In this document: positions 36,068 to 44,608 of the stretch, one piece after another
How positions within the stretch are numbered: position 1 is the stretch's first letter
Layout of the letters: each line of letters begins with the position of its first letter
NCBI GenBank assembly: GCA_949878485.1
Contig: CATLAM010000004.1
Coordinates: 1 to 64,000 of the forward strand
Origin: an uncultured Eubacteriales bacterium
Lineage (GTDB): Bacteria; Bacillota; Clostridia; Christensenellales; UBA1242
Direction of reading: 5' to 3'
DNA length: 64,000 bases
Notes under the pieces: model-generated
What the model was told of the DNA's origin: nothing
Seen by the model: only the letters and a program-made list of their open reading frames with translations
Databases searched by the model: none
Made by a program: the position numbers and the translations under genes

Positions 36068-36120
36068 TTGTTGAAAATTCAACAAAAATTGTTGACATTT
36101 CAACAATTTTTTTATATACT
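36068..36120 (+). promoter_or_regulatory. Promoter with twin MarR-type operators
   Basis: TTGACA (36092-36097), 17-base spacer, TATACT (36115-36120). Two 18-base inverted repeats lie 21 bases apart: TTGTTGAAAATTCAACAA (36068-36085) and TTGTTGACATTTCAACAA (36089-36106); the second covers the -35. The spacing places both on one face of the helix. Autorepression by the MarR protein encoded next is the simplest reading. Confidence 0.85.
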
Positions 36121-36142
36121 ATATAAGTGTAAGGATGGTTAT

Positions 36143-36592
36143 ATGAACGAACGTTTTGATAAGTTTACTTTTTTAATTATGGAAATAAATCGTTCCATTC
36201 AAAGAATTAAAAAACAGGAAATGGAAAACTGGGGTTTGAAAGGAACTCATGTTTCTTGTCTTTATCAACTTTTTAATCACAAGGAAGGGAAAACTTCCAC
36301 CGAACTTTGTGTGTTATGCGGGGAAGATAAGGCGACAATTTCACGAACACTTCGTGAACTTGAAAAAGAAGGCTATGTTTTTGTGGATGAAAACAGTTTG
36401 CAAAAATATAAAAATCCTTACAAACTTACTGCTGATGGCAAGAAAGTTGGCAAGAAAGTTTCTGATAAGATTGACCAACTGCTTAAAGCAGGAAGTGCGG
36501 GGATTAAAGAAAGTGAAAGAGAAAAGTTTTATGAGCAACTTTCCTTAGTGCTTTCAAACTTGCAAAAAATTGAAGAAAAATATGGAGATTAA
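36143..36592 (+). CDS. MarR-family transcriptional regulator
   Basis: 149 residues from ATG 36143; AAGGATGG precedes it and an upstream frame lies in the promoter. Winged-helix dimer: the helix-turn-helix covers roughly residues 40-85 (HVSCLYQLFNHKEGKTSTELCVLCGEDKATISRTLRELEKEGYV) with the wing following at FVDENSLQKYKNPYKLT. The effector is unknown. It is followed after two bases by a DegV gene, and two palindromes overlap its promoter, so it probably represses its own operon. Confidence 0.92.
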   Translation: MNERFDKFTFLIMEINRSIQRIKKQEMENWGLKGTHVSCLYQLFNHKEGKTSTELCVLCGEDKATISRTLRELEKEGYVFVDENSLQKYKNPYKLTADGKKVGKKVSDKIDQLLKAGSAGIKESEREKFYEQLSLVLSNLQKIEEKYGD

Positions 36593-36594
36593 TT

Positions 36595-37443
36595 ATGGCT
36601 GTAAGAATTTTAATTGATTCTGCTTCTGACATTGACAAAAAAGAAGCGGACGAAATGGGCATAGATTTCATTCCTATGCAAATCCAAATTGGAGATGAAG
36701 AGTTTTTGGATGGTGTTAATCTTTCACATAAAGAGTTTTATGAAAAACTTATTGAATGTGATGATTTGCCAAAGACAAGTATGATAAATGAGTTTAGATA
36801 TGAAGAATGCTTTGCAGAACTTACCAAAAATGGTGATGAAGTGGTGGCAATTGTTTTGTCGTCAAAACTTTCAGGATCATATAATTGTGCCAAAGACGCT
36901 TCAAAGAAATTTAAAGATAAGGTTTTTGTGGTTGATAGTTTGAATGCTTGTTTGGGCGAAAGAATTTTATGCCAATATGCTTTAAGACTTGTTCAACTTG
37001 GCAAGAGTGCCAAAGAAATTGCTGAAATTTTGGATGAAAAGAAAAACAAGATATGTCTTTTGGGGCTTCTAGGCACTTTGAAATATCTTAAAAAAGGTGG
37101 CAGAATTTCATCTACTGTGGCATTTGCTGGAGAAGTGTTTTCCATTAAACCAGTAATTCAAGTTGAAAGTGGAAAAATCAAAATGGTTGGAAAAGCAGTT
37201 GGGTCTAAGAAAGGTAACAATTTGCTTGTTCAATGCATCAACAACAATGGCGGAATTGATTTTTCAATGCCTTATGCTGTGGCTTATACAGGGCTTTCAG
37301 ATGATGTTTTAAAGAAATATTTAGAAGACAGCAAATCTCTTTGGGAAGGCAAGACGGATAATGTTCCAATTTACATGGTTGGAAGCACTATAGGAACTCA
37401 TATTGGACCTGGGGCAATCGCTGTTGCTTTCTTTGCAAACTAA
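36595..37443 (+). CDS. DegV-family fatty-acid-binding protein
   Basis: 282 residues. The DegV fold binds a fatty acid for FakA-type kinases that supply acyl phosphate for phospholipid synthesis. Visible blocks: ILIDSASDIDKKEADE start, VVAIVLSSKLSGSYN near residue 83, a GTLKYLKKGGRIS segment near residue 160 and a closing VGSTIGTHIGPGAIAVAF segment. GGAG precedes ATG. It is in one operon with the MarR gene, suggesting that the regulator responds to a lipid or membrane-linked signal; that is inference. A second DegV gene lies at 56461. Confidence 0.92.
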   Translation: MAVRILIDSASDIDKKEADEMGIDFIPMQIQIGDEEFLDGVNLSHKEFYEKLIECDDLPKTSMINEFRYEECFAELTKNGDEVVAIVLSSKLSGSYNCAKDASKKFKDKVFVVDSLNACLGERILCQYALRLVQLGKSAKEIAEILDEKKNKICLLGLLGTLKYLKKGGRISSTVAFAGEVFSIKPVIQVESGKIKMVGKAVGSKKGNNLLVQCINNNGGIDFSMPYAVAYTGLSDDVLKKYLEDSKSLWEGKTDNVPIYMVGSTIGTHIGPGAIAVAFFAN

Positions 37444-37485
37444 ATAAAAAAAGATGCTTAAATTATTAAGTATCTTTTTTTATTT
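37442..37485. terminator. Bidirectional terminator
   Basis: Twenty-base arms AAATAAAAAAAGATGCTTAA / TTAAGTATCTTTTTTTATTT around ATTA, with one G-U pair, between convergent degV and gpmI. Confidence 0.85.
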
Positions 37486-37487
37486 AG

Positions 37488-38993
37488 TTAAAACAATGGT
37501 TCGTCATATGTGTTTGGAATTTCTATGTCCATAAGTTTAAGCACAGTTGGTGCAATTGATGTCAAAGATTTACCTTTTTTCAAACGAACTTTTTTGTGTT
37601 TTTCGCTGACCAAAATGACAGGAACTGGGTTTGTTGTGTGATTTGTAAGTTTGTTTCCATCTTTGTCAAACATTTCTTCAATATTGCCGTGGTCAGCAGT
37701 TATTATGCATTCTCCACCAACCATAAGTGTGGCAAGGGCGACTGCATAGGCTTGTTTATCGATGCATTCAATGGCTTCTTTGGCGCTTCCAAAGTTTCCG
37801 GTGTGACCAATCATGTCTGGGTTGGAAAAGTTTACAACTACAAAATCATATTTTTGTGAAGCAATTGCATCCAATACAGATTGAGTTATTTCATTTGCAC
37901 GCATTTTTGGATAGTTTTCAAAACTTTTTGCATTTATGCTGTCAATTAAAACTCTTTCTTCGCCTTCATATGGTTTTTCAATTCCACCATTCAAGAAAAA
38001 GGTTACATGTGCATATTTTGTGGTTTCTGAAATGTGGAACTGTGTTTTTCCATTTTCTGAAAGCACGCTTGCCAAATTATCGTTTATTATTTTTGGTGGA
38101 TAAAGTGTGTTCAATTTTTCAAACTTTTCGTCATATTGTGTCATGCAAGTATATAAAAAGTTGTTGAGTTTTTTCGTTTTAAATTCGTTAAAGTTTTCGT
38201 CAGTGAATGCAGATGTAATTTCTCTAGCACGGTCGGCACGGAAATTAAAGAAAAGGAAACTGTCGTTGTCTTTCAAAATCGATTCTTCATCAAAAATAAA
38301 AGGTTCAATAAATTCGTCTGTTATGCCATTATCATAACTTTCTTTTAAAGCAGACATAGGGTCAGTTGATTTTTGTCCTTTACCATCCACAAGCAAGTCA
38401 TATGCCACTTTAAGTCTGTCAAAACGCTTTTCTCTGTCCATGGCATATATGCGACCAACCATTGAACCAATTTTAGCGTTTGTTCCTTCAATTTTTTCAA
38501 TAAGTTTAGGCATAAAAAGTTTGAATGCATCATTTATGCCAGTGTCACGGCCATCTGTGATTGGATGAATATAGATGTTTTTTATGTTGTAATTTTTTGC
38601 CAAATCCAAAATGGCGAAAAGGTGTTCCATATTGGAATGAACAAGCCCTGGTGCAAGCAAGCCCATAAGATGCAAAGAAGAATTGTTTTTCTCTGCATGA
38701 GTAAGTGCTTTTATAAGGGCAGGGTTTTCAAAAAACTTCCCACTTTCAATTTCACTGTCAATTAGTTTAAGGTCTTGCAAAATCACTCTTCCACTTCCAA
38801 GTGTAAGGTGACCAACTTCGCTGTTTCCCATAACTCCGTTTGGCAAGCCAACATATTCTCCGCTTGCTTCAATTTGAGTGTAAGGAAACATCTTTTTAAG
38901 TTTGTCAAGGTTTGGTGTGCCTTGGCTTAAAACGGCATTGCCAAGTTTTTGTTTGCTTATTCCAAAGCCGTCAAGAATGACTAATGTTACCAT
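37488..38993 (-). CDS. gpmI: Cofactor-independent phosphoglycerate mutase
   Basis: 501 residues; interconverts 3- and 2-phosphoglycerate in glycolysis using two Mn ions. Alkaline-phosphatase-like fold: LVILDGFG start (metal Asp), catalytic Ser in VMGNSEVGH near residue 57, ITDGRDTG near residue 141, NFRADRAREIT near residue 250, and the metal block TADHGNIEEM near residue 434 followed by HTTNPVP. AAGGAGAAAATT precedes ATG. A promoter with TTGACT and TATTCT lies just upstream. Not part of a glycolytic operon here. Confidence 0.97.
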   Translation of the reverse strand: MVTLVILDGFGISKQKLGNAVLSQGTPNLDKLKKMFPYTQIEASGEYVGLPNGVMGNSEVGHLTLGSGRVILQDLKLIDSEIESGKFFENPALIKALTHAEKNNSSLHLMGLLAPGLVHSNMEHLFAILDLAKNYNIKNIYIHPITDGRDTGINDAFKLFMPKLIEKIEGTNAKIGSMVGRIYAMDREKRFDRLKVAYDLLVDGKGQKSTDPMSALKESYDNGITDEFIEPFIFDEESILKDNDSFLFFNFRADRAREITSAFTDENFNEFKTKKLNNFLYTCMTQYDEKFEKLNTLYPPKIINDNLASVLSENGKTQFHISETTKYAHVTFFLNGGIEKPYEGEERVLIDSINAKSFENYPKMRANEITQSVLDAIASQKYDFVVVNFSNPDMIGHTGNFGSAKEAIECIDKQAYAVALATLMVGGECIITADHGNIEEMFDKDGNKLTNHTTNPVPVILVSEKHKKVRLKKGKSLTSIAPTVLKLMDIEIPNTYDEPLF

Positions 38994-39011
38994 AATTTTC
39001 TCCTTGAATTA

Positions 39012-39040
39012 AGAATACAATTTGCAGAGAAAAAAGTCAA
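39012..39040 (-). promoter_or_regulatory. Promoter of gpmI
   Basis: Minus strand: TTGACT, 17-base spacer, TATTCT, ending 18 bases before the ATG. Confidence 0.7.
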
Positions 39041-39049
39041 TCAAATTGG

Positions 39050-39436
39050 TCAATTATCACTTTTTAAATGTTCGTCAAACAATCCATTTTGTTCATAATT
39101 TTCTTCATGCTTATATTCTTTTTCGTGTGTTTCAGAATGTTGATGATTTTCTTCTGATTTAATTTGTTCTTTTCCTGCTTCAACATTTGCTGTGGCAAGT
39201 TGTTGATTTTTAACTTTTTTCTTTTTCTTTTCATAAATCTTAAATGTGCCTTTGTTGATGATTGTTCTTATCACCATGTAAACCGCACCAATTCCGAAAA
39301 TGATGTAAATTATTCTGGAAAAAATGCTTGCTTGAAAACCAAACAAACCTGCAATAAAGTCATATTGCAAAAGACCAATTAAAAGCCAATTTACACAACC
39401 TAGAATTGTTAATACGAATGCGATGAAAGTTATCAT
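39050..39436 (-). CDS. DUF378-type small membrane protein with charged tail
   Basis: 128 residues. The first 62 match the DUF378 pattern: a short helix with LTILGCVNWLLIGLLQYD, then LFG...SRIIYIIFGIGAVYMV. The remaining half is Lys/Glu/His-rich and low in complexity, which is unusual for the family, whose members are often near 70-80 residues. Function unknown. AAAGGAGAACTTTT precedes ATG. Confidence 0.8.
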   Translation of the reverse strand: MITFIAFVLTILGCVNWLLIGLLQYDFIAGLFGFQASIFSRIIYIIFGIGAVYMVIRTIINKGTFKIYEKKKKKVKNQQLATANVEAGKEQIKSEENHQHSETHEKEYKHEENYEQNGLFDEHLKSDN

Positions 39437-39542
39437 AAAAGTTCTCCTTTTGCTTTATTGTTTGAAAAATGCGTAAAAAAATCACAAACTTTGAATATTT
39501 TTTTGCTTAATTGAATATATTTTAAGAAATTCGCAAAATTGG

Positions 39543-39571
39543 TTGACAAAATTGCAATCATTTTGTATAAT
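39543..39571 (+). promoter_or_regulatory. Promoter of greA
   Basis: Perfect TTGACA, 17-base spacer, TATAAT. The transcript leader is about 80 bases and contains GACC...GGTC followed by A and seven T (near 39600-39627), a weak stem that might pause or end transcription. Confidence 0.88.
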
Positions 39572-39658
39572 ATAGTGGTTTAAATGAAAGTGGGAACATC
39601 GACCTTTTCCTTGGGTCATTTTTTTAAGTCACTATTACTAGAAAAAAGGAGATAAAAC

Positions 39659-40129
39659 ATGGAAAAACATTATTTAACACCAGAAGGGAAAAAACAACTT
39701 GAAGAAAAATTAAATTTTTATAAAACAGTTAAAAGACCAGATGTTGTAAAGCGTATCGGTATTGCCAGAGAATTTGGCGATTTATCTGAAAACTCTGAAT
39801 ATGATGCAGCAAAAGACGAACAAGCACAAATTGAAGCAGAAATCAATGAAATGGAAAACATTTTGTTAAATGCTGAAATCATTGATAAAAAGAAAATCAA
39901 TTCTGATGTGGTAAGCATTGGTTGCAAAGTTAAAATTTATGACGAAGAATTTGATGAAGAAGTGGAATATCGCATTTCTGGATCTTCTGAAAGTGACCCA
40001 AGAAATGGGATTATCAGCAATGTTTCACCAGTTGGAAGTGCTTTGATTGGTCATAAAGTTGGGGAAATCGTTAAGGTTAACACTCCAGACGGCGAAACAG
40101 AATATAAAATTGTTTCAATTAATATTTAA
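39659..40129 (+). CDS. greA: Transcription elongation factor GreA
   Basis: 156 residues. An N-terminal antiparallel coiled coil (1-75) carries the acidic tip SENSEYDAAKDEQ near residue 42, which enters the polymerase secondary channel and stimulates cleavage of backtracked RNA. The C-terminal FKBP-like domain ends in IGHKVGEIVKVNTPDGETEYKIVSI. AAAAGGAGATAAAAC precedes ATG. Single-gene unit with a strong promoter and a weak terminator. Confidence 0.97.
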   Translation: MEKHYLTPEGKKQLEEKLNFYKTVKRPDVVKRIGIAREFGDLSENSEYDAAKDEQAQIEAEINEMENILLNAEIIDKKKINSDVVSIGCKVKIYDEEFDEEVEYRISGSSESDPRNGIISNVSPVGSALIGHKVGEIVKVNTPDGETEYKIVSINI

Positions 40130-40137
40130 AGATTTTT

Positions 40138-40165
40138 GTCACTTCTTGTGGCAAATTCTTTATTT
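40138..40165 (+). terminator. Weak terminator after greA
   Basis: GTCAC / GTGGC stem (one G-U pair) around TTCTT followed by AAATTCTTTATTTTT. Short stem, so uncertain. Confidence 0.4.
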
Positions 40166-40305
40166 TTATAAACTTTAAATTCAACTTTTGCAATTTTATT
40201 TTAAAAATAACTTTTGATTGGTTGTTTTTGTTTACTTTTTTATTTTTATTTGTTATACTTTCAATATAGTAAGTTTTTTGTATTTGAAATTTTTAAAGGA
40301 AAATT

Positions 40306-41223
40306 ATGGCATTTTTAAACTCATTGAAACTATTTGGAACAAACTTTGTCAAGATTCTTAAATTCTATCTTGCTTATTTTGTCGTTTGGGGAATTTCTTT
40401 TGCTTTGTTGTTGCCATCTTATTTCCAATTTTCTGATTTAATCTTTTCAAATTTCCAAGCACAAATGACTTCAGCGACAGGTGTTTTTCAGGGCACTATT
40501 GGCGAAAATCTTCAAAACATAGCCAATTTCTTTTTTAAATCTTTAGTTGATGTTTTCAACACAAATGTTGGACTTGCTGTATATGGTTTGATTGTAATTT
40601 TGGTTGTTATGCCAATTTTGCTTAATGTTGTTAAATACACTTTGCAATTTATGCTTTATTATTATATGACAAGCAAAATCAAAGTTGGTTTTTTCAGTGC
40701 ACTTGTTAAAGGACTTGGAAAATCTATTGTCTATGCTGTGATGAAAATGATTTATGACCTGTTCTTTGTCGGGGCAACATTTGCCATTCTTTATGGGCTT
40801 TCTGTTGTTGAAAATCAAATTTTTGTCGACTATCTTTTGCCAGTGCTTTTTGTTTTGGTGTTGGCTCTTATGTTTTCCATCAGCGAAATTTTGGTGCTTG
40901 GTTGGTCTCCAGCGCTTATTGTTTTTGACTGCAATGATTTTTCTGCGTTCAAAAAAGGACTTAAAGCGGTTAAAAGACATTTCTGGACAATCTTTGGTGT
41001 GTCTGTTTTGCAATTCTTATTGTTCTGGCTTATTGTGTTGATTTTCGGCGTTTATCCACTTATTGTTTTAATTCCATTTATGACTTCGCTTCTTTGTGTC
41101 TATAATATGGTTGTATTCTTCTATAGTCAAGGCATGAGATTTTATGTAAACAAAACAACCATTCTTACACCTAAAAAACTTGAAGAAGTTGACAACATTA
41201 ACAAAACTGCTTATATTTTATAA
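40306..41223 (+). CDS. Polytopic membrane protein of unknown function
   Basis: 305 residues with about six membrane segments; a gap with polar sequence follows the first. The layout of a long hydrophobic protein with a KKGLKAVKRHFWTIFGVSVLQFLLFWLI segment near residue 220 resembles DUF975/glycerophosphoryl-diester-type membrane proteins of Gram-positives only loosely. AAAGGAAAATT precedes ATG, and TATACT lies about 46 bases upstream. A short ACGCT/AGCGT hairpin stands between it and rnj. Confidence 0.75.
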   Translation: MAFLNSLKLFGTNFVKILKFYLAYFVVWGISFALLLPSYFQFSDLIFSNFQAQMTSATGVFQGTIGENLQNIANFFFKSLVDVFNTNVGLAVYGLIVILVVMPILLNVVKYTLQFMLYYYMTSKIKVGFFSALVKGLGKSIVYAVMKMIYDLFFVGATFAILYGLSVVENQIFVDYLLPVLFVLVLALMFSISEILVLGWSPALIVFDCNDFSAFKKGLKAVKRHFWTIFGVSVLQFLLFWLIVLIFGVYPLIVLIPFMTSLLCVYNMVVFFYSQGMRFYVNKTTILTPKKLEEVDNINKTAYIL

Positions 41224-41297
41224 TTTATAAGTTTTAAACCAATTTTGTTTTACAACGCTTTTTTAGCGTAATTTTATATTTTAATTAAGGAGAAAAA

Positions 41298-42953
41298 ATG
41301 AATAACAAACTTAAAATCACCTTTCTTGGCGGTGTTGGTGAAATCGGCAAAAACATGACCGCTTTTGAATATAACGATGAAATAATCGTCGTTGACGCTG
41401 GACTTACTTTCCCAGATGATGAGTTACCAGGGATTGATGTTGTCATTCCTGACATAACCTATCTTGTAAACAATCGTGAAAAAATTAAAGCGATTATTTT
41501 AACTCATGGACACGAAGACCATATCGGGGCATTGCCTTTTGTTTTGCAACAGATTAAAGCACCAATCTATGGTTCTAGGCTTACTCTTGCTTTGGTTGAA
41601 AACAAAATGAAAGAACATCAAAATGTAACTTTCAAGGCTATTTCTGTTAAGCCAAAGAATGTGCTTAAAATTGGCAATTTTTCAGTGGAATTTATTAAAG
41701 TTTCTCACTCTATTGCTGGCTCACTTGCACTTTGCATTACAACACCTGCGGGGAACGTTGTTCACACAGGTGACTTCAAGATTGACTTTGAACCTATTGA
41801 CGGTGTCACAACAGATTTGCAGAGATTTGGAGAACTTGGCAAAAAAGGTGTTAATCTTTTGATGTGCGAAAGCACCAATGTTTGCAAAGCAGGTTTTTCC
41901 ATGAGTGAAAGCAATGTTGGCAGAGTTTTGGAAGATATTTTTAAAAATCATACTCAAAACAGAATTTTTGTTGCAACCTTTGCTTCAAACATTCACAGAC
42001 TTCAACAGATTTTGAATTTGGCGGAAAAATATAAACGAAAAGTTGTTTTCACTGGCAGAAGCATGGTTAACATCACTGAAGTTGGTTTGAAAATTGGCGA
42101 AATTTCTTGCAACAAAGAAAACATTATTGACATCGACAAAATTGACAAATATGCTGACAGTGAACTTTGTATTGTGACAACAGGAAGTCAAGGCGAACCA
42201 CTTAGTGCGCTTTCAAGAATTGCCACAGGGGCATTTAAGCAAATTAAGATTACAAACAATGACCTTGTTGTTTTTTCTGCTTCTCCAATTCCTGGAAATG
42301 AAAAAAGAGTTTACACAATCATTAATTCTCTGTTCCAAAAAGGTGCAGATGTAATTTATGACGAACTGTCAGATGTGCATGCTTCTGGACATGCTTGCCA
42401 AGAAGAAATCAAAACTATTCACACACTCGTTAAACCAAAATTCTTTATTCCTGTTCATGGGGAATACAGACATCTTAGAATGCACAAGCAATTGGCTATG
42501 TCACTTGGCATGGAAGAACGCAACATTGTGATTGCTACTATTGGTGTACAAGTGGAAATGACTCCAAATTCTATTAAGCAAGTTGGTTTTGTAACTGCTG
42601 GTCAAAGACTTGTGGATGGTTATGGACTTGGCGACATGGACAGCAACGTTTTGAAAGAAAGAAAACAACTTTCTGAAGATGGAATTTGTGTTGCTGTTGC
42701 AACAATCAACAATGTTTCTGGCGAAGTGGTTGGTGACCCTTTCATCATCACAAGAGGTGTTGTATATCAAGACGAAGCGGAAGCGTTTGTTCAAGACACA
42801 AAGGCTATGATTGTTTCGTCATTGAAAGAACAAGATTTGCGTGGTTGCGACCCAACTGTAATCAGAAACAATATTAAACGAAACATCTCAAACTTTATTT
42901 ACAAAAGAACAAAGCGTAGACCTATGATTTTGACTATTGTTACTTTGGATTAG
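41298..42953 (+). CDS. rnj: Ribonuclease J
   Basis: 551 residues. Metallo-beta-lactamase/beta-CASP ribonuclease with 5'-3' exonuclease and endonuclease activity in mRNA decay and rRNA maturation. Zinc motif HGHEDH near residue 74, further ligands in SHSIAGSLAL near 142 and HTGDFKID near 158, beta-CASP block GSQGEP near residue 300, and HVSGHACQEE-type HASGHA near 364. C-terminal domain present. AAGGAGAAAAA precedes ATG. trmR follows after three bases. Confidence 0.96.
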   Translation: MNNKLKITFLGGVGEIGKNMTAFEYNDEIIVVDAGLTFPDDELPGIDVVIPDITYLVNNREKIKAIILTHGHEDHIGALPFVLQQIKAPIYGSRLTLALVENKMKEHQNVTFKAISVKPKNVLKIGNFSVEFIKVSHSIAGSLALCITTPAGNVVHTGDFKIDFEPIDGVTTDLQRFGELGKKGVNLLMCESTNVCKAGFSMSESNVGRVLEDIFKNHTQNRIFVATFASNIHRLQQILNLAEKYKRKVVFTGRSMVNITEVGLKIGEISCNKENIIDIDKIDKYADSELCIVTTGSQGEPLSALSRIATGAFKQIKITNNDLVVFSASPIPGNEKRVYTIINSLFQKGADVIYDELSDVHASGHACQEEIKTIHTLVKPKFFIPVHGEYRHLRMHKQLAMSLGMEERNIVIATIGVQVEMTPNSIKQVGFVTAGQRLVDGYGLGDMDSNVLKERKQLSEDGICVAVATINNVSGEVVGDPFIITRGVVYQDEAEAFVQDTKAMIVSSLKEQDLRGCDPTVIRNNIKRNISNFIYKRTKRRPMILTIVTLD

Positions 42954-42956
42954 TTT

Positions 42957-43541
42957 ATGTTGAACAAAGAAGAATTTGCTGGCTTTGAAAGCCATGAATA
43001 CAGACCAATCATAAGGTCGCAAAGCATGAAAGTCTTGCGACAACTTGTTGAAGAAAGAAAGCCTACAAAAATTCTTGAAATTGGAACTTTTATTGGTTAT
43101 TCTGCTTCAGTAATGTTGGACGCAAATAAAGATGCTTATCTTATTACTTTGGAAAAAGATAAGCAAAACAGTTTAGATGCTGTTAAGAATTTAACAGAAC
43201 AGGGGTTTGTAGGACGATTTGAAGTTGTCAATTGTGATGCTTTAGAATATCTTCAAGAAAATTTGCAAACACAGTTTGATTTAATTTTTTTGGATGGACC
43301 AAAAGGTCAGTATTATAAATATTTTCCTTATCTTAAAATGATGTTGAAAAGTGGCGGAGTGCTTGTTGCTGATGATGTTTTGTTTTATGGACTTGTGGAA
43401 TCAAAGGAAAAAATTGAACATAAACACAGAAGCCTTGTAAACAATTTACGCAAATTTTTGGCTGTGCTTGATGAAGATGAAGATTTTGAAACTGAAGTGT
43501 TAAATTTTGATAATGGCATGAGTGTAAGCATTAAAAAATAA
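42957..43541 (+). CDS. trmR: tRNA 5-hydroxyuridine methyltransferase / O-methyltransferase
   Basis: 194 residues, class I SAM-dependent O-methyltransferase of the YrrM/TrmR group, which methylates 5-hydroxyuridine at the tRNA wobble position. SAM motif ILEIGTFIGYSA near residue 39, acidic residue after strand 2 in TLEKD, metal and catalytic block DLIFLDGPKGQYYKYF near residue 108, and VADDVLFYG near 136. It begins three bases after rnj and is followed by a terminator, so it shares the rnj transcript. Confidence 0.85.
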   Translation: MLNKEEFAGFESHEYRPIIRSQSMKVLRQLVEERKPTKILEIGTFIGYSASVMLDANKDAYLITLEKDKQNSLDAVKNLTEQGFVGRFEVVNCDALEYLQENLQTQFDLIFLDGPKGQYYKYFPYLKMMLKSGGVLVADDVLFYGLVESKEKIEHKHRSLVNNLRKFLAVLDEDEDFETEVLNFDNGMSVSIKK

Positions 43542-43568
43542 AAATGTCTTTTGACATTTTATTTTTTT
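43541..43568 (+). terminator. Terminator of the rnj-trmR unit
   Basis: AAAATGTC / GACATTTT stem with a TTTT loop, then ATTTTTTT. Confidence 0.8.
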
Positions 43569-43594
43569 ATAAAAGCAATTTTTGATTTATTTAT

Positions 43595-43623
43595 TTGTAT
43601 TTTTGTTAAATATTTGGTAAAAT
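43595..43623 (+). promoter_or_regulatory. Leaderless-type promoter
   Basis: TTGTAT, 17-base spacer, TAAAAT. The -10 ends six bases before ATG 43630, with no Shine-Dalgarno site. Confidence 0.65.
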
Positions 43624-43629
43624 ATATTC

Positions 43630-44202
43630 ATGGATTTTGAGATTAAAATAATCGAATTTTTACAATCTGGAAAAAGTCCGTTTTTTGACATTTCTTTTCA
43701 AGTTATTTCTCAACTTGGGGCGATTTGCGGAGTTGTTTTTTTGTGCTTAATTTTGCTGTTTTTAGACAGAAAACTTTGCTTCTGGTATTTGTTTTCCTAT
43801 GGCTTTGCTGGGCTTACAACAAGAATTATTAAAGGGCTTGTAAGGCGTCCAAGACCATTTGTCGTTTCGGAAACAATAACCACCATTGGCGATGCGGTCA
43901 CTGATTTCAGTTTTCCAAGTGGTCATGCCACTTGTGCCACTGCGATTGCCATATTTTTGTGTTATTTCTTGTTTAAAAAATATAAAACTAAATGGTCAAG
44001 GTTTTTCATTGTGTTATGTGGTGCTGTTTATGTAGGTTTGGTTTGTCTATCAAGAATGTATCTTGGAAAACACTATCTGACTGATTTGCTTGCAGGAATA
44101 ATTGTTTCTGCTGTGTTCTGCACACTTGGAATTTTGTTTATGAATTATGTAAGGAAGAAAAAGGAGTTTTACAAAGGTGAAAATAAAAATGGAAATCAGT
44201 AA
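43630..44202 (+). CDS. PAP2-family membrane phosphatase
   Basis: 190 residues. Type 2 phosphatidic acid phosphatase fold with the three-part signature: KGLVRRPRP near residue 73, FPSGHATCA near residue 97, and SRMYLGKHYLTD near residue 141, with five or six membrane helices. Such enzymes dephosphorylate lipid phosphates, including undecaprenyl pyrophosphate. Its end overlaps the start of tsaE. It is the first gene of a unit with tsaE and tsaB, under a promoter predicted to be leaderless. Confidence 0.93.
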   Translation: MDFEIKIIEFLQSGKSPFFDISFQVISQLGAICGVVFLCLILLFLDRKLCFWYLFSYGFAGLTTRIIKGLVRRPRPFVVSETITTIGDAVTDFSFPSGHATCATAIAIFLCYFLFKKYKTKWSRFFIVLCGAVYVGLVCLSRMYLGKHYLTDLLAGIIVSAVFCTLGILFMNYVRKKKEFYKGENKNGNQ

Positions 44203-44608
44203 TTTGCGTCAGACAAGCGAACTTGCTTCTGTTTTTGCCAAAGTTATTAAGCCACCAATGGTAATTCTTTTGAACGGCGACCTTGGCAGTGGAAAAACTA
44301 CTTTTGTTAAAGAAGTTGTAAAGGCTCTTGGAAGTCAAGACTTGGTGACAAGTCCAACCTTTACTCTTCTTAATACATATAATGCCAATTTCCCTGTCTA
44401 TCATTTTGACATGTATAGACTTTCTTCTGCTGAAGATGCTTTAAATGTTGGTTTTGAAGAATATTTTGACAAAAAAACTTTAGATGGTGTTTGCTTTGTT
44501 GAATGGTCAGAGAATGTGGAAGGGCTTATTCATGAAGTGGATTATGTAATTGACATCACTAAGAAAGGTGACAAGCTTCGCACTGTAGTCATCAAGGAGG
44601 GGAAATAA
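44189..44608 (+). CDS. tsaE: tRNA threonylcarbamoyl-adenosine ATPase TsaE
   Basis: 139 residues from ATG 44189 (AAAGGTG before it); GTG 44177 with AAGGAG is an alternative. P-loop GDLGSGKTTF near residue 32, SPTFTLLNTY near residue 57, HFDMYRL near residue 74 and FVEWSE near residue 110 are the family blocks. It works with TsaB and TsaD to make the t6A base at tRNA position 37. It overlaps the PAP2 gene and the tsaB start (TAATG). Confidence 0.95.
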   Translation: MEISNLRQTSELASVFAKVIKPPMVILLNGDLGSGKTTFVKEVVKALGSQDLVTSPTFTLLNTYNANFPVYHFDMYRLSSAEDALNVGFEEYFDKKTLDGVCFVEWSENVEGLIHEVDYVIDITKKGDKLRTVVIKEGK

